64,000 nt of DNA, from assembly GCA_028284945.1 (NCBI GenBank), contig JANQQJ010000009.1, positions 62,001 through 126,000 on the forward strand, given 5' to 3'. Below the pieces are notes generated by a model. That model was given only the letters and a program-made list of their open reading frames with translations, ran no database searches and was not told the DNA's origin. The stretch's first letter is position 1. Every line of letters starts with the position of its first letter. Positions 44,196 to 54,027 of the stretch are shown piece by piece. Origin of the DNA: Alphaproteobacteria bacterium. Lineage in GTDB: Bacteria; Pseudomonadota; Alphaproteobacteria; SMXS01. The position numbers and the translations under genes are program-made.

Positions 44196-44264
44196 GAAGA
44201 CGTTCGGCCTGAGGAGGGTTGAGTGTAACGAGACCCGTCTCGAAGGCTTCTGGCGAACGGCTTC
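44196..44264. repeat. Mosaic palindromic repeat, type 1 copy A
   Basis: Ends GAAGACGTTCG and CGAACGGCTTC pair at 10 of 11 positions. Interior begins GGCCTGAGGAGGG and contains CGAGACCCGTCTCG. Same end sequence as the type 1 copy at 55102. It is followed within 8 bases by a type 2 unit. In the gap between convergent genes. Confidence 0.8.
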
Positions 44265-44271
44265 TGTGAGG

Positions 44272-44378
44272 TTTTAGTCCGTACGCAAGGACCCCCTTCG
44301 ACGCCGCCTTGCGGCGTCGCTCAGGACAGGCTTCGAGACGCCCGCTAATGCGGGCTCCTCAGGGCGAACGGACTAAAA
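44272..44378. repeat. Mosaic palindromic repeat, type 2 copy A
   Basis: Outer arms TTTTAGTCCGTACGC (44272-44286) and GCGAACGGACTAAAA (44364-44378) pair at 14 of 15 positions. Between them are two internal hairpins: CGACGCCGC-CTT-GCGGCGTCG (44299-44319) and GCCCGC-TAAT-GCGGGC (44340-44355), separated by GCTCAGGACAGGCTTCGA. The same frame with different hairpins occurs at 55195-55299. Confidence 0.9.
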
Positions 44379-44396
44379 TGCATCCATGAGTTTCCG

Positions 44397-44792
44397 CTAA
44401 CGGCCGCGGCCGTAATTGGCGACCAGATAGTTGACGATAATCGTCTTTTCTTCCTCACCGAGCGGCAGCAGATTGCAGTCCAGCACCAGCTTGTCGACGG
44501 CCATATCCCACTCGGTCCGGCGCAGATTCTGCCGTTTGATCCAGCCCACTTTGAAGCAGCCGGAAAAAGCATAGTAGGTGTCTTCCCGGCCCAGTCCGGG
44601 TTTCAATCCGCCAAAGCTTCCGCTGTCACTTCGATTGATATCGCGGCCGAGGGTTCGTTCTTCGGGAATCGGGCTGTCATAGGGTTCGTAGCCTGGTTGG
44701 GCGGACGCGGGCGCAGCGTGGAAGGCTGCCACAACAAGGCCGACAACGGCGAATTTCGCGGCCAATCTAAGGATGGGGAACCTCCGGTCCAT
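44397..44792 (-). CDS. Heme-less paralogue of the adjacent cytochrome c
   Basis: 131 residues from ATG 44792, overlapping the cytochrome gene by 26 bases. Signal peptide (FAVVGLVVAAFHAAPASAQ). Closely follows the neighbour (GGLKPGLGREDTYYA, then RTEWDMAVDKLV, ending IVNYLVANYG), but where the neighbour has CATCH it reads FSGCF: first Cys and the heme His are both Phe. A new Cys appears at LVLDCNLLPL. It is therefore likely a secreted protein that cannot bind c-type heme. Role unknown; perhaps a partner or chaperone of the cytochrome. Confidence 0.8.
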   Translation of the reverse strand: MDRRFPILRLAAKFAVVGLVVAAFHAAPASAQPGYEPYDSPIPEERTLGRDINRSDSGSFGGLKPGLGREDTYYAFSGCFKVGWIKRQNLRRTEWDMAVDKLVLDCNLLPLGEEEKTIIVNYLVANYGRGR

Positions 44793-45138
44793 AGTGTTCG
44801 CCGAGATAATCGAGAATGAGTTCAAGTTCATCATCTTCAAGCGGCGGCACTTCGTTGTGCTCTGTCAGGCTGTCCAGGGTAATCGCCCATTCCTCGCGCG
44901 TCATGCGGCTGCGCGTAATGCGGCCTTCTGTATGGCAGGTAGCACAGGCATAGAAGGTTTCTTCGCGCCCCAGACCGGGTTTCAAACCACCCCAATCCTG
45001 CAAAAGTCTTTTCGGTTCCTCGACGGGCGGGATGGGGTTGCCGAACTGCTCGTCTGCCGGGGTTTCAGCCGGGGCGGCTATCGCGCCAGAAAAAACAGTC
45101 AGGCACAGCGCAAAGCCTGCCAGGGCAGCGAATCTCAT
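44767..45138 (-). CDS. Small secreted mono-heme c-type cytochrome
   Basis: 123 residues, start ATG 45138 with GGAGGAG about 6 bases upstream. Signal peptide to about residue 22 (FAALAGFALCLTVFSGAIA). One CxxCH heme site, YACATCHTEGR, at about residue 66; no clear methionine ligand beyond SRMTREEW. The rest is a helical dihaem-free class I-like fold. Followed, with a 26-base overlap, by its degenerate paralogue. Electron partner unknown. Confidence 0.85.
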   Translation of the reverse strand: MRFAALAGFALCLTVFSGAIAAPAETPADEQFGNPIPPVEEPKRLLQDWGGLKPGLGREETFYACATCHTEGRITRSRMTREEWAITLDSLTEHNEVPPLEDDELELILDYLGEHYGPEVPHP

Positions 45139-45211
45139 TTGGCTCCTCCAATCTTTTGAGAAGTGTACCGCATTCCCATGGCGAAATCATGGCGTTGCAG
45201 CGCTAGAGAGC

Positions 45212-46285
45212 TCAGGCGTTTTGGGCCCGGTGCCGCAGCAGGTGGTCGGCAAGAACACAGGCCATCATCGCCTCGCCCACCGGCACGGCGCGAATGCCAA
45301 CGCACGGGTCGTGGCGGCCTTTGGTCACAATCTCGGTTTCTTCGCCGCCGCGTGTAACTGTCTGGCGCGGCGTCAGGATCGATGACGTCGGTTTGACAGC
45401 GAAACGAAGGACGATCTCTTGTCCGGACGAGATCCCGCCCAGAACGCCACCGGCATTGTTTGATGTGAAGTCGGGCGTGTCGCCGTCGCCTGACCGCATT
45501 TCGTCGGCGTTTTCTTCACCGGTCAGCGCAGCCGCGGCAAAACCAGTGCCGATTTCGACCCCCTTGACGGCATTAATGCTCATCATTGCGGCCGCTAAAT
45601 CGGCATCCAGCTTGCCATAGACCGGCGCGCCCAATCCTGCCGGCACCCCGCTGGCGCGCACCTCGATCACGGCGCCGGCCGAACTCCCGGCCTTGCGCAG
45701 CCCGTCCAGATAGTCTTCCCAGAGTGCTGCCGCGTCGGCATCCGGGGACCAGAACGGGTTCAGGTCGACCTGATTCCAATCCCAGTTGTCGGCGTTGATT
45801 TCGTGCTGGCCGATACGCACCAGGGCACCGCGCACGGTGACGCTGTCGCCGAGGATTTTGCGGGCGATGGCGCCTGCGGCGACCCGCGACGCTGTTTCTC
45901 GCGCGGATGACCGGCCACCGCCGCGATAATCGCGGATGCCGTATTTGGCCATATAGGTATAGTCGGCGTGGCCGGGCCGGAACTTTTCGGCGATCTCGCT
46001 ATAGTCTTTCGAGCGCTGATCGACGTTTTCGATCATCAGCTGGATTGGCGTGCCGGTGGTCTGGCCCTCGAACACGCCGGAGAGGATGCGTACTTCATCT
46101 GGTTCTTTACGCTGTGTTGTGAAGCGCGACTGACCGGGTTTGCGGCGGTCCAGATAGTGTTGAATGTCGGCTTCGGTGAGCGGCAATAAGGGTGGCGCGC
46201 CATCGACGACACAGCCGATGGCCGGCCCATGGCTTTCGCCCCAGGTTGTCACCCGGAACAGATGGCCGAATGTATTGTGGGACAT
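45212..46285 (-). CDS. aroC: Chorismate synthase
   Basis: Makes chorismate from EPSP using reduced FMN, last step of the shikimate path. 357 residues from ATG 46285. Seen: [50 protein letters not shown] and [13 protein letters not shown]. Sits 4 bases after fabI on the minus strand. Its product is the substrate of the secreted mutase fusion at 9502, though the two loci are far apart. Confidence 0.97.
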   Translation of the reverse strand: MSHNTFGHLFRVTTWGESHGPAIGCVVDGAPPLLPLTEADIQHYLDRRKPGQSRFTTQRKEPDEVRILSGVFEGQTTGTPIQLMIENVDQRSKDYSEIAEKFRPGHADYTYMAKYGIRDYRGGGRSSARETASRVAAGAIARKILGDSVTVRGALVRIGQHEINADNWDWNQVDLNPFWSPDADAAALWEDYLDGLRKAGSSAGAVIEVRASGVPAGLGAPVYGKLDADLAAAMMSINAVKGVEIGTGFAAAALTGEENADEMRSGDGDTPDFTSNNAGGVLGGISSGQEIVLRFAVKPTSSILTPRQTVTRGGEETEIVTKGRHDPCVGIRAVPVGEAMMACVLADHLLRHRAQNA

Positions 46286-46289
46286 GGGT

Positions 46290-47117
46290 TCAGTCCTGGG
46301 TCGACCCGCCGATAACAATATCGGGGGCGGATTCGTCTTTCATGCCGATAATATTGTATCCGCAATCGACGTGGTGCACCTCGCCTGTGACGGCTGTCGA
46401 CAGGTCGCTCAGCAGATATACCGCGGCACCACCGACCTCGTCGATGGAGACATTGCGGCGCAGGGGTGAGTTGTATTCGTTCCACTTCAGCAGATAGCGG
46501 AAGTCGCCAATCCCCGATGCCGCCAGCGTCTTGATCGGCCCGGCGGAGATCGCGTTGACGCGGATCCTGTCCGGCCCAAGGTCCTTGGCCAGATAGCGCA
46601 CGCTGGCTTCCAATGCGGCCTTGGCGACGCCCATGACGTTGTAGTGCGGCATCACCCGCTCGGCACCGAAATAGGACAATGTGACCAGGCTGCCGCCGTT
46701 CGGCATCAGCTTCTCCGCGCGCTGGCAAACCGCCGTGAACGAATAACAGGAAATGTTCATCGACATGGCGAAATTGTCCGCCGTGGTGTCCACATAGCGG
46801 CCACGCAGCTGATCCTTGTCGGAGAACGCGATGGCGTGAACGACAAAGTCAATCGTGCCCCACGCGTCTTTCAACGCGTCGAACGTCGCATCGATTGAGG
46901 ATTCATCGGTGACATCGCATTCAACAACCAGGCCGCTGCCGAGCGATTCCGCCAGCGGGCGCACGCGCTTCTCAAGCGCCTCACCCTGAAAGGTGAAGGC
47001 CAGTTCGGCACCCTGCTCATGCAGTTTCTGGGCAATACCCCAGGCGATGGAGCGATTGTTGGCAAGGCCCATAATCAGGCCTTTTTTGCCCGCCATCAGG
47101 CCGTTTGATGCGCTCAT
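46290..47117 (-). CDS. fabI: Enoyl-[ACP] reductase FabI
   Basis: NADH-dependent last step of fatty acid elongation. 275 residues. Seen: [17 protein letters not shown] near the N-terminus, [19 protein letters not shown] holding the catalytic Tyr-x6-Lys, and [11 protein letters not shown]. No GlyGxGxxG, as usual in FabI. First gene of a fabI-aroC unit. Confidence 0.95.
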   Translation of the reverse strand: MSASNGLMAGKKGLIMGLANNRSIAWGIAQKLHEQGAELAFTFQGEALEKRVRPLAESLGSGLVVECDVTDESSIDATFDALKDAWGTIDFVVHAIAFSDKDQLRGRYVDTTADNFAMSMNISCYSFTAVCQRAEKLMPNGGSLVTLSYFGAERVMPHYNVMGVAKAALEASVRYLAKDLGPDRIRVNAISAGPIKTLAASGIGDFRYLLKWNEYNSPLRRNVSIDEVGGAAVYLLSDLSTAVTGEVHHVDCGYNIIGMKDESAPDIVIGGSTQD

Positions 47118-47204
47118 TGGCTTGGATACTCAGCTGGTCCTAAGAAAGTCGGCGCATCCTACACCAAAGCCAAAACCGGTCAAACTTGTGCCGTCTGGGC
47201 CTGG

Positions 47205-47675
47205 CTAGCCGTTTTCTGCGGTCACCCACACCCCACGGCCGTTGCGGCAGGCGGTGGCATAGCCGGTAGAGGTGCTGCCGCCGGCAATGATGGTGTGCTG
47301 ATATTCACGGCAGGTGCGTCCCTGCATAGCAAAGCGCGGCTGAGGTACCACGGCGCCCCGGTTGCCCGAATTGGGGTTCACCCATTGCGTGGGGCGGCCG
47401 TCCTGGCCGCGTTCCAGCGCGCTTTGTGTGGTGTCCTCCAGCAGCGCACGGTCGCCTGAGGTCAAGAAGGTGGCGGCGTCACCGCCCACCTGCCGTCCAG
47501 CAATCTTGCCGATACCACCGTTTCCAGCCTCGCGCGAGGGTTCCGGCTCTCCCCTCTGGATATCAGGCGGTGGCGGCAGCGGTCTGCTGCTCTGGTAATA
47601 GGGCTCGGGTTGGCTGCTACATGCAGCAACAACAGCGGCGAGGGCCAGTGCCGCTGGAATCTTTGCAAATTTCAT
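47205..47675 (-). CDS. Lipoprotein with 17-kDa surface-antigen-like domain
   Basis: 156 residues. Signal with lipobox VVAACSS at about residue 19, a proline-rich linker, and a C-terminal domain (CREYQHTIIAGG, ACRNGRGVWV) like the RT0821/Lpp0805 or rickettsial 17-kDa surface family. Likely anchored in the outer membrane. Function unknown. Divergent from pdxH. Confidence 0.83.
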   Translation of the reverse strand: MKFAKIPAALALAAVVAACSSQPEPYYQSSRPLPPPPDIQRGEPEPSREAGNGGIGKIAGRQVGGDAATFLTSGDRALLEDTTQSALERGQDGRPTQWVNPNSGNRGAVVPQPRFAMQGRTCREYQHTIIAGGSTSTGYATACRNGRGVWVTAENG

Positions 47676-47808
47676 CGTTTGAACCTGTCTTCAACTCCCT
47701 ATTCATAAGAGATAAGGCAGCAATGCGGCAATGCTGTGGCAGGCCAGCTTGGCGTGCTGCTGAATAGAAGTTAAAAGCGGGCTCGTCGCCGACTTGAAAA
47801 GGGTAAAG

Positions 47809-48399
47809 ATGGCACTCGACAAGGACATGGACCCACTGGAGCGGTTTGAGGCCTGGTTTGCCGAAGCGCTGGACTCTGAGGCCGATGTGCCCGACGCCGT
47901 CGCGCTGGCAACGGCCGATGCCACCGGCATGCCTGCTGTGCGTATGGTGCTGCTCAAGGCCTGGGGGCCGGACGGATTCGTCTTTTATACCAATGCCGAA
48001 AGCGATAAGGGCCATGACCTGGTCGCCAATCCGCGTGCGGCGCTTTGCTTCCACTGGAAAACGCTTGGCCGTCAGGTGCGGATCAGGGGCGCGGTCAAAC
48101 AGGTGTCCGATCAGCAGGCGGATGCCTATTTCGACAGCCGCGACCGGGGCAGCCGGATCGGCGCGTGGGCATCACAGCAATCCCGGCCGCTTGAAGGCCG
48201 CTTTGCGCTGGAAAAGGCGGTCGCGAAATATGCCGCCAAATATGCGGTTGGCCAGGTTCCCAGGCCGGACTACTGGACCGGGTTTCGGATCATCGCATCA
48301 GAGATTGAATTTTGGCAGCACCGCGACCACCGCTTGCATGACCGATTGCGCTATCATCGGGCGGAGACCGGCTGGCAGGGAGAATGGCTATATCCATGA
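47809..48399 (+). CDS. pdxH: Pyridoxamine 5'-phosphate oxidase
   Basis: Makes pyridoxal 5'-phosphate with FMN and oxygen. 196 residues from ATG 47809 (AAAGGG upstream). Seen: [45 protein letters not shown] and the C-terminal [22 protein letters not shown]-type end (WQGEWLYP). Overlaps the start of the CDF transporter by 16 bases. PLP is needed by the class III aminotransferase later in the window. Confidence 0.94.
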   Translation: MALDKDMDPLERFEAWFAEALDSEADVPDAVALATADATGMPAVRMVLLKAWGPDGFVFYTNAESDKGHDLVANPRAALCFHWKTLGRQVRIRGAVKQVSDQQADAYFDSRDRGSRIGAWASQQSRPLEGRFALEKAVAKYAAKYAVGQVPRPDYWTGFRIIASEIEFWQHRDHRLHDRLRYHRAETGWQGEWLYP

Positions 48400-49316
48400 A
48401 CCACCTAGACCGTGCCTCAATCGATATTGAGGCAGCGGCGCCGCTGATGAGGCGGGCGGCCTATGCCTCGATCACGGTCGCGGTGATTCTGATAACGGTG
48501 AAATTCGGTGCCGGGCTCTATACCGGTTCGATTGCAATTCTGTCGTCACTGGTCGACTCGGTGCTGGATCTGGTGGCATCGATCATCAACTTCATCGCCA
48601 TCCGCCAAGCCGTTCAACCGGCTGACCGCCAGCATCGGTTCGGCCACGGTAAGGCCGAGTCCCTGGGCAGCTTGATGCAGGGCGCGATCATCTTCGGGTC
48701 TGCTGCCTTTCTGCTGTTTGAAGCAGCCGCCCGCATTATCGACCCGCGCGACGTCGACCATGCCGAAGTGGGCATCGCGGTCATGGTTTTCTCGATCATC
48801 ATGACCTTTGGTCTGGTGGCCTATCAGCGGTCGGTGATCAAGCGCACGGGGTCGACGGCGGTGTCGGCGGATTCACTGCATTATGCGGGCGACCTGCTGA
48901 TCAATGTCAGCGTGATCGTGGCGCTGTTACTGGCGACCTATGGCGGCATCACCCACGCCGATCCGGTTTTTGCCTTCGCGATAGCCCTTTATCTCGGTTG
49001 GAATGCGTTCAGCATCGTCAAGCTGTCGCTCAGCGTGTTGATGGACCGTGAACTCGACGACAGCGAACGCGCAACCATCAAGGATATGGTGCTGGCCGTG
49101 GCTGGCGTGCGGAATATGCATGATCTGCGGACCCGGTCGTCAGGGCCGCAGGTTTTCATCCAGTTTCACATTGAATTGCGGCGCGATATCAGTCTGGTGG
49201 CGGCACACGACATTTCTGATGATATCGAGGACGTGTTGTTGGAAAAATATCCGGGGGCCGAGGTGATTATTCACGCGGACCCGGAAGGAATCGACGAGCG
49301 GCGAGATGAATTTTAG
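48384..49316 (+). CDS. Cation diffusion facilitator (FieF/YiiP type)
   Basis: Proton-coupled exporter of zinc, iron or cadmium. 310 residues: six membrane segments to about 215, then a cytosolic domain with [13 protein letters not shown]. Metal residues match YiiP: D-x3-D in VDSVLDLV (TM2) and H-x3-D in HYAGDL (TM5), with HRFGHGKAE. Start ambiguous: ATG 48384 lies too close to its AGGGAGA; ATG 48396 is as likely. Overlaps pdxH. Confidence 0.9.
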   Translation: MAISMNHLDRASIDIEAAAPLMRRAAYASITVAVILITVKFGAGLYTGSIAILSSLVDSVLDLVASIINFIAIRQAVQPADRQHRFGHGKAESLGSLMQGAIIFGSAAFLLFEAAARIIDPRDVDHAEVGIAVMVFSIIMTFGLVAYQRSVIKRTGSTAVSADSLHYAGDLLINVSVIVALLLATYGGITHADPVFAFAIALYLGWNAFSIVKLSLSVLMDRELDDSERATIKDMVLAVAGVRNMHDLRTRSSGPQVFIQFHIELRRDISLVAAHDISDDIEDVLLEKYPGAEVIIHADPEGIDERRDEF

Positions 49317-49325
49317 GGACGTCTG

Positions 49326-49676
49326 ATGATCAAAATCTATGGCATCAAGAATTGCGACACGGTCAAAAAAGCCCGTAAGTGGCTGGAGGCCGAAGGCATC
49401 GACCACCAATACCACGACTTCCGGACCGACGGGCTCGACGCCGAAACCCTCAAGGCGTGGTTGGAACAGATCGACCGCGATGTGTTGATCAATCGCCGTG
49501 GCACCACCTGGCGCAAGCTGGATGAGGCCGACAAGCAGGTTGAGTCGGATCAGGATGCTGTTGCCTTGTTGCTCGCGCATGAAGCGATCATCAAGCGCCC
49601 TGTCTTTGACAAAGCCGGGCAAATCCTCGTGGGATTCGGCGAAGACCAAAAAGAGGCCCTCTCCGCGCCACAATGA
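49326..49676 (+). CDS. ArsC/Spx-family protein (YffB-like)
   Basis: 116 residues. Thioredoxin-like fold with a single Cys in GIKNCDTVKKARKWLE, INRRGTTWRKL and IKRPVFDKAG. These features fit the YffB branch, a glutathione-linked thiol protein of unclear role, and not a proven arsenate reductase. Follows the CDF gene by 9 bases. Confidence 0.88.
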   Translation: MIKIYGIKNCDTVKKARKWLEAEGIDHQYHDFRTDGLDAETLKAWLEQIDRDVLINRRGTTWRKLDEADKQVESDQDAVALLLAHEAIIKRPVFDKAGQILVGFGEDQKEALSAPQ

Positions 49677-49717
49677 TACGCTTCGCTCATGGCCGGTGAC
49701 GTTAATTTGAGGCACGC

Positions 49718-51478
49718 ATGAACGATCAGCCATTTGAGCGGACCAACCGGTTCTTTCGCTGGGTTCTGGCGTGCGCCGGCCTGGCGCAGGGGCTGGGCTA
49801 TTACCTGTTGTTTGAAGTCGCAGATGACAGCGACTCGACCTTGGCCATTGCCCTCATGGTCTTTCTTCTGGTCGCGCCTCTGTCATTTCAGCTCAGCTTT
49901 GGCCTGGGCTCGGCGCTACGCACAGCGATTGCCAGCGTGGGATTCGGTGCGGTGTCGAGCCTGCTTTGGCTTTGGCTCGATGCCCGGCTGGACTGGGCTC
50001 CCGCTTCGCCACCGTTCCGCGATCATCTGTTCTTGTTTGCATGGACCATGACCGGCGGCGCCTACATCATTCTGCCCTTCATCCAGACCTGGCTCAGCGA
50101 AGGCGGCTGGCGGTTTCCCTATCCGCAGCTCTTCCGGTTCAGCTGGAACAACATTCTGGTTGCCGCGATCGCCGGTGTTTTTCTGGGGACATTCTGGCTG
50201 GTGCTGTTGTTGTGGTGGTCGCTGTTCGAACTGGTCGGCGTCAGTTTCTTTTATGACCTGTTCAGCGATGCGCTTTTTGCCTGGGTGTTCAGCGGCGGCG
50301 TTTTGGGGTTGGGCATCGCTATCGCGCGCGAAAACGAGCGGATTGTGCCGACATTTCGCCGCGTCGTCCTGACCCTTTTTCAGATATTGGCGCCGGTTCT
50401 GGCGGTCGCTGCGCTTTTGTTCCTGCTTTTCCTGCCCTTCACCGGTCTCGACCCGCTCTGGGAAACCAAGCGTGCCACGCCGATCCTGGTGGCGCTGATG
50501 TTCGCCGTCGTGCTGGCGGTTAATGCGGTGATTCAGGATGGGACGCTTGAAGAGCGGGAGAACCCCGTGATCGCCTGGCTGATTGCCACCGCCTTGCTGC
50601 TGTTGCCGGTCTATGCCGGGCTTGCCTTCTATTCCACATGGCTTCGGATCGACCAATATGGCGTAACGCCTGACCGCTATATCGCCCGGCTCGTGGTCCT
50701 GGCGGCCAGCGCGCATGTCATCGTCTATGCCGTGGCTGTCGCCGTCCGGCGGCTGGCGTGGCGGGATTGGGTCTGCCGCGCCAATCCTTATCTGGCGGCC
50801 GCCGTGGCGGCGGTTGTCTTGCTGCTGCAGACCCCGGTGCTGGACCCCTACCGCGCCACGGCGACGGACCAGTTCGCCCGGTTGATGGATGGCCGCACCG
50901 ATGTGGGGGCGTTCGATTTTGCGTTCCTGAAATTCAAGCTGGGTGAACCAGGCCGCGCGGTGCTGGCAGCGCTGAAAGAAACCAAGGACCATCCCGATCA
51001 GGCGCAGATTGACGCGGCGCTGGACCGGGTCCGAGATGCCGACTCCTATTACGAGATCGCTCGAAATCAACCTCGATTGCCATTGGATGACGCCAAACGA
51101 GCGCGGCAATCCTTGATCGTGAAACCCGCCGGAACCGATGTGAGCGACACGCTCTGGCGCTCTTTGGAGAGGCAGCACCAGTATCAACTGGAAAGATGCG
51201 CCGAAGGCAAAGCCGAATGCGGCGTGCTCGGGTTGGACGTTGACCGGGATGGCGGGCTCGAATTCGTCTTCTTGAATTCTGAACAGAAATATAATGCCTA
51301 TATTCACGACCCGGACAACAAACAGGCGTTTTCCTGGTTGAGTCCGATCCGTACAGGGGCCGATGTGACTGAAAAAGACGCAAGAGACCTTTGGAAGGCA
51401 TTTGTCGCCGGGGATTACGAAGTGGTCGAACCCACGCATTTTGATATACGCTTAGGCAATCAAGTCTTCTCATACTGA
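49718..51478 (+). CDS. DUF4153 multi-span membrane protein
   Basis: 586 residues. About ten hydrophobic segments in the first 370 residues (e.g. IALMVFLLVAPLSF, AALLFLLFLPFTGL, AAAVAAVVLLLQTP), then a soluble C-terminal part (about 380-586) with little similarity to anything recognised. Resembles DUF4153, seen in many bacteria, function unknown. Separate from the SDR gene that follows at 51492. Confidence 0.8.
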   Translation: MNDQPFERTNRFFRWVLACAGLAQGLGYYLLFEVADDSDSTLAIALMVFLLVAPLSFQLSFGLGSALRTAIASVGFGAVSSLLWLWLDARLDWAPASPPFRDHLFLFAWTMTGGAYIILPFIQTWLSEGGWRFPYPQLFRFSWNNILVAAIAGVFLGTFWLVLLLWWSLFELVGVSFFYDLFSDALFAWVFSGGVLGLGIAIARENERIVPTFRRVVLTLFQILAPVLAVAALLFLLFLPFTGLDPLWETKRATPILVALMFAVVLAVNAVIQDGTLEERENPVIAWLIATALLLLPVYAGLAFYSTWLRIDQYGVTPDRYIARLVVLAASAHVIVYAVAVAVRRLAWRDWVCRANPYLAAAVAAVVLLLQTPVLDPYRATATDQFARLMDGRTDVGAFDFAFLKFKLGEPGRAVLAALKETKDHPDQAQIDAALDRVRDADSYYEIARNQPRLPLDDAKRARQSLIVKPAGTDVSDTLWRSLERQHQYQLERCAEGKAECGVLGLDVDRDGGLEFVFLNSEQKYNAYIHDPDNKQAFSWLSPIRTGADVTEKDARDLWKAFVAGDYEVVEPTHFDIRLGNQVFSY

Positions 51479-51491
51479 GTCTTTTGCAACC

Positions 51492-52235
51492 ATGCCGTCG
51501 AATGAACCACGAAAAACCCTGATCCTGACCGGCGCCAGCCGGGGCATCGGTCATGCGACGGTGAAGCGCTTTTCCAGTGCAGGGTGGCGGGTGATCACGT
51601 GTTCGCGAATGGCGTTCTCCGAAGACTGTCCTTGGGACGGTGGTGAAGAAAACCATGTTCAGATCGACCTCTCCGATCCGGAAGACCGGGCCCGCGGGAT
51701 TGACGATATGCGTGAACGGCTTGAAGGCGGCGAGCTGAACGCGTTGGTGAACAATGCCGGGATTTCGCCCAAGCATGAGGGCGGTGGCCGTATGAGTACG
51801 CTCGATACGCCGCTTGAAGCCTGGCAGCAGGTCTATGAAGTCAATCTGGTTGCGCCGCTTTTGCTGGCGCGCGGGCTGTTGGAGCCGCTGCGTGCGGCCA
51901 AGGGCGCCATTGTCAATGTCACCTCGATTGCCGGCAATCGGGTCCACCCGTTCGCCGGCAGCGCTTATGCCACCTCCAAGGCCGCCCTTGCCGCGCTGAC
52001 CCGCGAAATGGCCGCTGACTTCGGCGCGGAGGGGATCCGGGTCAATGCCATTGCACCGGGTGAGATCGACACCTCGATTCTCTCTCCAGGCACGGAAAAG
52101 ATTGTCGAGGGCTTGCCGCTGCATCGGCTGGGCACGCCGGAAGAGGTCGCCAAGGCGATTTACTTCCTCTGTTCCGAACAGGCCAGCTATGTCACGGGCG
52201 CTGAACTGCACGTCAATGGCGGGCAGCACGTCTAA
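51492..52235 (+). CDS. SDR-family oxidoreductase
   Basis: 247 residues. Seen: LTGASRGIGHATV, NNAGISPKHEG, NVTSIAGN, YATSK and C-terminal VNGGQHV. 13 bases after the DUF4153 gene and 11 before the next small gene. FabG-like, substrate unknown. Confidence 0.88.
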   Translation: MPSNEPRKTLILTGASRGIGHATVKRFSSAGWRVITCSRMAFSEDCPWDGGEENHVQIDLSDPEDRARGIDDMRERLEGGELNALVNNAGISPKHEGGGRMSTLDTPLEAWQQVYEVNLVAPLLLARGLLEPLRAAKGAIVNVTSIAGNRVHPFAGSAYATSKAALAALTREMAADFGAEGIRVNAIAPGEIDTSILSPGTEKIVEGLPLHRLGTPEEVAKAIYFLCSEQASYVTGAELHVNGGQHV

Positions 52236-52246
52236 CAGGAACTTCC

Positions 52247-52579
52247 GTGACCAAAATCAAACTCAACAAGCTGCAGAACCGTACGCTCGCCTTGTTGCAG
52301 GAGCTGGCCAAACATCCAGAAACTGCAATGACCGATGAGGCGACGGGCGAAGTCACGATCGCCCAGATGCCGCATGCCCATGGCGATCATATGCATATTG
52401 GCGAATTTGTTGTTTCCAGCCGCGATGCCAGCGGCTTCACCAATGAGGCGGTGTGGGTTGCACTGGAACGCAAGGGCCTTGCCCGTTCGAACTTCCCGAT
52501 TGCCATCACACTGACCGAGGCGGGCCTCGGCCACGACACCGGTCTGCTCGAACCCATGACAGAAAAATCAGATCACTAG
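52247..52579 (+). CDS. Small His-rich-loop protein, unknown
   Basis: 110 residues, GTG start. Contains HAHGDHMHIGEFVV at about residue 42, a dense set of His/Asp that could bind a metal, and a C-terminal segment with TEAGLGHDTGLL. No family recognised; it resembles proteins found beside SDR/crotonase genes in alphaproteobacteria only loosely. Flanked by SDR and crotonase genes in the same direction. Confidence 0.65.
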   Translation: MTKIKLNKLQNRTLALLQELAKHPETAMTDEATGEVTIAQMPHAHGDHMHIGEFVVSSRDASGFTNEAVWVALERKGLARSNFPIAITLTEAGLGHDTGLLEPMTEKSDH

Positions 52580-52597
52580 GACATTCAGGGGAAATCC

Positions 52598-53467
52598 ATG
52601 ACTTATGAAGCCATCAAGACCGAGGTGAAGGACCGGGTCCTCACCATCACGCTCAACCGGCCGGACCGGCTGAACGCGTTTAACTTTGAGATGCAGCGCG
52701 ACATGGTCGACGCCTTTACCAAGGTAAACGACGATGATGAGGTCCGTGCGGTGATTGTGACGGGCGAGGGCCGCGGCTTCTGTGCTGGCGCTGATCTGGG
52801 CGCGGGTGGGTCGACATTTGACGTCAACAAACGCCCCAGTATCGATCCCGTAGGCCCCGGTGGCCTGTGGCGCGATGGCGGGGGCCGGGTAACGCTGGCG
52901 ATCTTTGAATGCCTGAAGCCGGTGATCGCGGCCTGTAACGGTCCGGCCGTAGGCATCGGCGCCACCATGCAGCTGCCGATGGACATCCGCCTCGCGTCGA
53001 CTGAAGCGCGCTATGGCTTTGTGTTCGCCCGCCGTGGTCTGGTCATGGAGGCGTGCTCAAGCTGGTTCCTGCCACGCCTCGTGGGGATTGAGCAGGCCGC
53101 CAAATGGGCCTATTCCGGCCGTGTGTTCCCGGCCCAGGAAGCCCACGACGGTGGGCTGGCCTCTGAACTGCTGGCGCCGGAGGATCTGTTGCCGCGGGCC
53201 AACGAAATTGCCGCGGAAATTGCCGAGAACACATCGGCGGTCTCCGTCGCGCTGATGCGCCAGATGATGTGGCGCATGCTGGGCGCCGACCATCCGATGG
53301 AGGCGCACAAGGTTGACAGCCGTGGGATCGCCACGCTGGGCGCCATGGCCGATGCAAAGGAAGGCGTCGAATCCTTCCTTGAGAAGCGTGAAGCCAATTA
53401 CACGCTGAAGCCGTCGGAAGACATGCCGGGCTGGTTCCCTTGGTGGGACGAGCCGCGCTTCGGCTAA
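52598..53467 (+). CDS. Enoyl-CoA hydratase/isomerase (crotonase)
   Basis: 289 residues. Seen: oxyanion block GEGRGFCAGADLG at about residue 55-68 and the second motif GLVMEACSSWFLPRLVG, with Glu in the catalytic position (the usual form is GLxPEGGSSW). Acts on an enoyl-CoA; chain length unknown. In the same direction as the small protein before and the GNAT gene after. Confidence 0.9.
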   Translation: MTYEAIKTEVKDRVLTITLNRPDRLNAFNFEMQRDMVDAFTKVNDDDEVRAVIVTGEGRGFCAGADLGAGGSTFDVNKRPSIDPVGPGGLWRDGGGRVTLAIFECLKPVIAACNGPAVGIGATMQLPMDIRLASTEARYGFVFARRGLVMEACSSWFLPRLVGIEQAAKWAYSGRVFPAQEAHDGGLASELLAPEDLLPRANEIAAEIAENTSAVSVALMRQMMWRMLGADHPMEAHKVDSRGIATLGAMADAKEGVESFLEKREANYTLKPSEDMPGWFPWWDEPRFG

Positions 53468-53473
53468 GCCGCG

Positions 53474-53935
53474 ATGACCCTGAAGATCACAAAAGACGAT
53501 CTTCAGGGTGCAGACATCATTGCCCTGCTGCAACGGCATCTCGACTTCTCGCGTGCGGTGACGCCGCCTGAAAGCATCCATGCGCTTGACCTCGACGGGC
53601 TGCGCGCATCGGATGTGACCTTCTGGTCCGCCTGGTCAGAAGACGGTCTTATGGGCTGTGGCGCTCTGAAAGAACTCAACCCGCGTCATGGCGAGATCAA
53701 ATCCATGCATACCGCCGAAGAGGCGAGAGGTTGGGGAATCGGCTCGGCGATCCTGAAGCATATAATCTCGGTTGCGGAGGGTCGGGGATATGCCAGGCTC
53801 AGTCTGGAAACCGGGACCCAGGACGCGTTTGCGCCCGCACGCGCGCTCTATGCGGGGCATGGCTTTGAAGCCTGTGGCCCCTTTGCCGACTACGGCCCTG
53901 ATCCGAACAGTCACTACATGACCATGATGCTTTAG
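53474..53935 (+). CDS. GNAT-family N-acetyltransferase
   Basis: 153 residues. Acetyl-CoA motif EEARGWGIGSAILKH and the following helix with EGRGYARLSLETG, then ALYAGHGFEACGPF. Substrate unknown. Starts 6 bases after the crotonase stop. Confidence 0.88.
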   Translation: MTLKITKDDLQGADIIALLQRHLDFSRAVTPPESIHALDLDGLRASDVTFWSAWSEDGLMGCGALKELNPRHGEIKSMHTAEEARGWGIGSAILKHIISVAEGRGYARLSLETGTQDAFAPARALYAGHGFEACGPFADYGPDPNSHYMTMML

Positions 53936-54027
53936 AGTTGGATTTCGTCCGCGAACCTTAACTTGCTCCTTCCGCCCTTCTGTGGCCCAATTGGCTCGGG
54001 CAGGGGCGGTGTCATAAGGGGTGAGAT

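Noticed and set aside
44196-44378. Insertion sequence or transposon ends
   Set aside because: Inverted ends are present but there is no transposase, target duplication or coding content; these are non-coding palindromic repeats.
49916-51439. 507-residue open frame on the minus strand
   Set aside because: Antisense to the DUF4153 gene, rich in Gln, Arg and His, no domain or start signal; a long shadow caused by GC bias.
50934-52229. 431-residue open frame on the minus strand
   Set aside because: Antisense to the DUF4153 end and the SDR gene, both of which carry clear features.
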